64,000 nucleotides of DNA from Thermococcus siculi (lineage in GTDB: Archaea > Methanobacteriota_B > Thermococci > Thermococcales > Thermococcaceae). How positions within the stretch are numbered: the stretch's first letter is position 1; each line of letters begins with the position of its first letter. Below, one piece after another: positions 60,549-64,000 of this stretch. The stretch is taken from NCBI RefSeq assembly GCF_002214505.1, contig NZ_CP015103.1:1550001-1614000 (forward strand). The letters run 5' to 3'. The position numbers and the translations under genes were made by a program. Below the pieces are notes generated by a model, which worked only from the letters and a program-made list of their open reading frames with translations, was not told the DNA's origin and made no database searches.

Positions 60549-61279
60549 GGCATATCCCCCCAATCTATGCAATATGATCCAATCTCACCACAGCATCCAG
60601 AGCTCAATGCTAGGCATATTGGACAGGATACGGCCACACATGCGGCGACACAGGGAGGTGAACCGCCACATGTCACTAAACATGCTACTCCTGCTAGTCC
60701 ACAACAATCCGCAAGACAATCTGAAGTAAAGTGGTAGTAACAGCAGTACTCGTTGCAGCTTGCGAAGTAACCGCAATCATCACCTGAAGTGCACTCATGG
60801 GAGCAGCTGCTAGTGGGGGTATACGCCCCATTTGTAGTCATTGCCTTGGTTTTAATCGTGGCATTTCCGATATTGTCCCCTTGTACTTCCAGCAAAAAGC
60901 TTCTCACTTTTACTCCCTGCACTGGCTTTGAGAACTCGTAGAGTGCTATGACGTGCTTCTTGTCTTTGAGTGGGATTCCCATGGCGAGCATTGTTGTTTT
61001 CTCTCCATTGTACTCAATAACATGTTTAGCTACTTTTACGTGAGAATAATCAACATCCCACGGCTTTGCCAGCTTCCAGAAGTCCCTGCTAGTTGCGAGT
61101 TTGAAGAAGATGTGGGCTTTGGACCAGTTTTCTAGGGTTCTGCTCACTGGTTTTGTAACTGCAAATGGGTTCACGCAACCCTTGACTTCTGGATACTTGG
61201 GATAGCTGACCACGTAGGCACCGTACGCTCCTACAATGAGGAGGGCCACAAATACGGCCAGCAGTGCACGCCTCCGCAT
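60545..61279 (-). CDS. secreted protein with C-terminal Cys-rich domain, halocin C8-like precursor candidate
   Basis: This 244-residue protein has a basic N-terminus and a signal or anchor helix (RRRALLAVFVALLIVGAYGA), then a soluble domain of about 130 residues. The last 87 residues hold 18 Cys, in segments such as CNEYCCYY, CLADCCGLAGVACLV, CVAVSCPIC and GCCGEIGSYC. Halocin C8 of haloarchaea is made as a precursor of similar length whose hydrophobic Cys-rich C-terminus is released as the antimicrobial peptide while the N-terminal part gives immunity. The layout here is the same, though Cys number differs. A TTATATATG box is about 50 bases upstream, with GGGGGGGGT before the ATG at 61279. 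Confidence 0.7.
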   Translation of the reverse strand: MRRRALLAVFVALLIVGAYGAYVVSYPKYPEVKGCVNPFAVTKPVSRTLENWSKAHIFFKLATSRDFWKLAKPWDVDYSHVKVAKHVIEYNGEKTTMLAMGIPLKDKKHVIALYEFSKPVQGVKVRSFLLEVQGDNIGNATIKTKAMTTNGAYTPTSSCSHECTSGDDCGYFASCNEYCCYYHFTSDCLADCCGLAGVACLVTCGGSPPCVAACVAVSCPICLALSSGCCGEIGSYCIDWGDMP

Positions 61280-61501
61280 CGACCCCCCCCAACGGAGATC
61301 TTTTGCATTACATTTGTTTTCATTCATCATATATAACACTTTCGCTTGAAAAATGTTAAGGATGATCAAGTTTTAATTAGCTTATTGAAGAATTTAGTAA
61401 TATGTGACTCGTTCTTTATTTCGAGCACCATCAAAAACCTCAAAAGACTTTTATACATCCTACTGAAACCACCAAATGAACAACTACGAACAGCGGTGCT
61501 C

Positions 61502-61726
61502 ATGGTCAGGATAAGACTCATGGGGGGCTTTCGCTCACTTTGCAGGCCGAGGCGGCTCGTGGTAAAGGTGGACGGCAAAAAGACCGTGGACGAACTTCTC
61601 CGTGAAATTATCCCGAGGTACGATGAGTTCCACGACAAGATAATTATGATAAACGGCCAGCCGGGGGACGCCGAGGTCGAGGACACCGACGAGATCAAAG
61701 TCATGCCTGTTTTGAGCGGGGGATGA
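61502..61726 (+). CDS. MoaD/ThiS-family ubiquitin-like sulphur carrier
   Basis: This 74-residue beta-grasp protein opens MVRIRLMGGFRSL and ends PVLSGG, with the C-terminal Gly-Gly that is adenylated and thiocarboxylated in MoaD/ThiS and archaeal SAMP proteins. It could supply sulphur for molybdopterin (compare moaC at 1828), for tRNA thiolation, or act as a protein tag. The start at 61502 has GCGGTGCTC upstream, and TTTATAC at about 61450 is the promoter. Confidence 0.87.
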   Translation: MVRIRLMGGFRSLCRPRRLVVKVDGKKTVDELLREIIPRYDEFHDKIIMINGQPGDAEVEDTDEIKVMPVLSGG

Positions 61727-61913
61727 GGTTTTCGTTTCTTTGCTCTGGAGTCCAATCTTCGAAACATTAACCATTACCCTGCTTATAGTTAAAATGCTGG
61801 GTGAGACGTGATTGTGCTCCAGTACAATGAGGTGAAACATTTAAAAACAGGCGATTTGAACTGGAAAACCACTTGGAAAATCACAAGTTCAAAAAAGACA
61901 TACAAACTTTGAT

Positions 61914-61937
61914 CAAACTTTGCGCAGGCAAAGTTTG
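61914..61937 (-). terminator. 10-bp perfect hairpin downstream of tRNA-Ser
   Basis: CAAACTTTGC (61914-61923) and GCAAAGTTTG (61928-61937) form a perfect stem around a four-base loop, two bases after the tRNA CCA end. A third copy of CAAACTTTG lies at 61903-61911, and a T6 tract on the minus strand follows at about 61890-61896. This fits a terminator for the EF-1alpha - uS10 - tRNA-Ser transcript. Confidence 0.6.
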
Positions 61938-61939
61938 AA

Positions 61940-62026
61940 TGGCGCCGGGGCAGGGATTTGAACCCTGGTGGGCTAACGCCCACGGACTCTCCAGGCCCGC
62001 GCCTTCCCAGGCTAGGCTACCCCGGC
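61940..62026 (-). tRNA. tRNA-Ser (anticodon GGA), CCA encoded
   Basis: On the minus strand the acceptor GCCGGGG pairs with CCCCGGC. The anticodon stem CGGGC/GTCCG encloses the loop CTGGAGA (anticodon GGA, codon TCC), and there is a long variable arm TGGGC-GTTA-GCCCA as in class II tRNAs. The discriminator is G and CCA is encoded. It begins 16 bases after the uS10 stop and has no clear TATA box of its own, so it is probably cotranscribed with tuf and rps10. Confidence 0.95.
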
Positions 62027-62042
62027 GCATAAATGAGAGGAA

Positions 62043-62351
62043 TCAGGAGATGAGCTCGATCTCGATGGTGACGTCTTCCGGAACGCGGATGCGCATAATC
62101 TGGCGCATGGCCCTTTCGTCGGCCTCGATGTCGACGAGCCTCTTGTGAACGCGGAGCTCGAACTTGTCGAAGGTGGCAGTGCCCTCTCCGTCGGGGCTCT
62201 TCCTGGTGGTGATCCTAATCCTCTTGGTCGGGAGCGGTATCGGGCCGCTCATTCTGACGCCGGTCCTCTCGGCGATCTGCTTGATCTGGTCGGTGACCTC
62301 GTTGAGGGCCTTAATGTTGGTGCTCGCGAGCTTAATCCTTGCCTTCTGCAT
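62043..62351 (-). CDS. rps10: ribosomal protein uS10
   Basis: This 102-residue small-subunit protein has the uS10 pattern [39 protein letters not shown] and [14 protein letters not shown]. Gene order EF-1alpha, uS10, tRNA-Ser is known from other archaea. The start is at 62351, 52 bases after the tuf stop, with GGAGGGACGG upstream. Confidence 0.97.
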   Translation of the reverse strand: MQKARIKLASTNIKALNEVTDQIKQIAERTGVRMSGPIPLPTKRIRITTRKSPDGEGTATFDKFELRVHKRLVDIEADERAMRQIMRIRVPEDVTIEIELIS

Positions 62352-62403
62352 TTCCGTCCCTCCTAAAAGTTCCAGGAAGTAAAGGAAAGGTCAGAGAAGG
62401 CCT

Positions 62404-63690
62404 TCACTCGGCCTTCTGGATGGATATGACCATACCCGCAGCGACGGTCTGGCCCATGTCACGGATGGCGAACCTGCCCATCTGCGGGATCTCCTTGACC
62501 GGCTCGATGACCATCGGCTTGGTCGGCCTGAGGACGACGATGGCCGAGTCACCGGTCTTGATGAACTGCGGGTTCTCCTCGACGATGTTTCCAGTCCTCG
62601 GGTCGAGCTTGGCGAGGAGCTGCTCGAACCTGACGGCGACCTGGAGGGTGTGCGCGTGGAGGACCGGGGTGTAGCCGACGGTGATGGCGGTCGGGTGGTT
62701 GAGGACGATGATCTGGGCCTTGAAGGTGTCCTTCGGCCTGACGACGGTCGGCGGGTTGGTGGTGTGTCCGGCAACGTCACCGCGCTTTATGTCGTTCTTA
62801 CCAACGCCACGGACGTTGAATCCGATGTTGTCACCCGGAAGGGCCTCCTGCATGGCCTCGTGGTGCATCTCGATGCTCTTGACCTCACCCTGGATCGGCT
62901 TGTGGAAGATGGTGCTGGCCGGCTCGAAGATGACGACGTCACCGACCTTGAGCCTACCGGTCTCAACACGGCCGACCGGGACGGTACCGACACCCTTGAT
63001 GGAGTAAACGTCCTGGATCGGGATGCGGAGCGGCTTGTCGACCGGCTTCGGCGGCTCCGGTATCTGATCGAGGGCCTCGAAGAGGGTCGGGCCGTTGTAC
63101 CAGGGCATCTTGTCGCTCTTGTGGACGATGTTATCGCCCTCCCAGGCGCTGGTCGGGATGATCGGGAAGTCCTTGTAGCCGAGCATCATGAGGAGCTTCT
63201 TGACCTGGTTGGCGACCTGCTCGAACTTCTTCTGGTCATAGTTGACCATGTCCATCTTGTTGACGCTGACGATGATGTGGTTGATACCGAGGGTCTTGGC
63301 GAGGAAGGCGTGCTCCTTGGTCTGCGGCATGATACCGTCGGTGACGGCGACGACGAGGACTGCAGCGTCGGCCTGGCTGGCACCGGTGATCATGTTCTTA
63401 ACGAAGTCCCTGTGGCCCGGAGCGTCGATGATGGTGATGTACCTGTGCGGGGTGTCGAACTTGGTGTGGGCGACGTCGATGGTGATACCCCTCTCGCGCT
63501 CCTCCTTGAGCCTGTCCATGACCCAGGCGAACTTGAAGGACTTACCCTTCTCACCCATCTGCTCGAACTTCTGGATAATGTTCTCCGGAATGTTCTGGCT
63601 GTCGAACAGGAGCCTTCCAACGGTGGTGCTCTTTCCGTGGTCGACGTGTCCGATAAAGACTATGTTAACGTGCGGCTTCTCCTTAGCCAT
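62404..63690 (-). CDS. tuf: translation elongation factor EF-1alpha
   Basis: This GTPase delivers aminoacyl-tRNA to the ribosome. The 428-residue protein has [10 protein letters not shown] (P-loop), [12 protein letters not shown] (G3), NKMDM (G4) and the usual three-domain length. The start [14 protein letters not shown] at 63690 has GGAGGTGTTTGAAA upstream; an in-frame TTG two codons earlier is less likely. Codon use is strongly biased to CC/AG-ending codons, as expected for a highly expressed gene. Confidence 0.98.
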   Translation of the reverse strand: MAKEKPHVNIVFIGHVDHGKSTTVGRLLFDSQNIPENIIQKFEQMGEKGKSFKFAWVMDRLKEERERGITIDVAHTKFDTPHRYITIIDAPGHRDFVKNMITGASQADAAVLVVAVTDGIMPQTKEHAFLAKTLGINHIIVSVNKMDMVNYDQKKFEQVANQVKKLLMMLGYKDFPIIPTSAWEGDNIVHKSDKMPWYNGPTLFEALDQIPEPPKPVDKPLRIPIQDVYSIKGVGTVPVGRVETGRLKVGDVVIFEPASTIFHKPIQGEVKSIEMHHEAMQEALPGDNIGFNVRGVGKNDIKRGDVAGHTTNPPTVVRPKDTFKAQIIVLNHPTAITVGYTPVLHAHTLQVAVRFEQLLAKLDPRTGNIVEENPQFIKTGDSAIVVLRPTKPMVIEPVKEIPQMGRFAIRDMGQTVAAGMVISIQKAE

Positions 63691-64000
63691 TTTCAAACAC
63701 CTCCAAACTTTGGTCTAGTCCGATTGACTAGGATGGCTTTTTAAATCTTTCGAACCTCGGCCCCCTCGGGCGGGAAACCCGCCGTTTCTCGGGGAGGCCT
63801 CATGAGTTCCGTCCTTAACTTGCGGAGCGGGTTTAAAAACTTAACTGCACGGGTTTTCGGCAAAAACCTGTCAAAACTGGCGACAATTGACGGGATCGAA
63901 AAATCTGAAGGATTTAAGGAATCCGGCTGGATTTTGGAGCTGATTTCACGCACCAGTATCTCCAAACCCAGAAAAGTCGATAGAAGTGTAAAAACAGCAG
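63691..64000 (-). promoter_or_regulatory. upstream region of the tuf operon
   Basis: The minus-strand TATA box GATTTAAAAAG (about 63737-63747) lies 48 bases before the tuf ATG, giving a leader of about 25 bases. Beyond it, to the window end, I see no credible gene; a second A/T-rich element (TTTAAAAAC near 63832) may belong to a neighbouring promoter. Confidence 0.5.

Noticed and set aside
63741-63965. 74-codon minus-strand frame upstream of tuf
   Set aside because: It overlaps the tuf TATA box, has no ribosome binding site and its composition is not protein-like.

Overview
The window is a chromosomal piece of a hyperthermophilic archaeon of the Thermococcales, most likely a Thermococcus. 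The evidence is archaeal information-processing genes (EF-1alpha, uS10, ABCE1, RtcB with archease, Taw2), TATA-box promoters with GGTGA-type ribosome binding sites, tRNA genes with encoded CCA, a tungsten-type aldehyde ferredoxin oxidoreductase and a Cmr (type III-B) CRISPR system arranged as in Pyrococcus furiosus. No rRNA, transposase or provirus was seen.

Layout. 0-6.4 kb: truncated MutS-family ATPase, a small membrane protein, moaC, and a three-gene ABC export operon with a large surface protein. 6.4-11.9 kb: RNA repair and modification on the minus strand: intein-split RtcB, then PUA-like protein, m5C methyltransferase and archease, preceded without a gap by a VapBC pair. 12-21.4 kb: metabolic and housekeeping genes (panB, glycosyltransferase, DMT permease, PAP2 phosphatase, HAD, IMPACT, DUF1998-type helicase), tRNA-Thr and orphan genes. 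21.4-40 kb: the defence region: csx1, cas1, CRISPR array 1, cas2, the complete cmr1-6 operon with a 50-codon extra gene, an orphan leader-repeat unit, a RelBE pair, CRISPR array 2, cas6, and a divergent pair of CARF-like proteins, one membrane-bound. 40-53 kb: a divergent pair of paralogous membrane proteins, ABCE1, a secreted CWB2-like protein, an AIR-synthase relative, a nuclease-like protein, a class II amidotransferase, CBS, a tandem phosphoesterase, and the two cyclic 2,3-diphosphoglycerate enzymes. 53-64 kb: a small histone-fold-like protein, MBL protein, an ATPase behind three phased palindromes, a Cas4-like nuclease behind a C/D-box sRNA candidate, Taw2, AOR and an AOR remnant, a Cys-rich secreted protein resembling halocin C8 precursors, a ubiquitin-like MoaD/ThiS protein, and the EF-1alpha - uS10 - tRNA-Ser operon.

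How it fits together. Cas1/Cas2 would load the two arrays. Cas6 would cut their transcripts at repeats that differ between arrays by one central base. The Cmr complex, with a Cas10 that has an intact GGDD palm but no visible HD pair, would cut target RNA and make cyclic oligoadenylate. Csx1, and perhaps the two CARF-like proteins, would read that signal. Most spacers read as open coding sequence in the sense complementary to the crRNA, which fits RNA targeting. The least explained items are the CARF pair, the Cys-rich secreted protein with its overlapping membrane gene, the phased palindromes, and the orphan leader-repeat next to cmr1.
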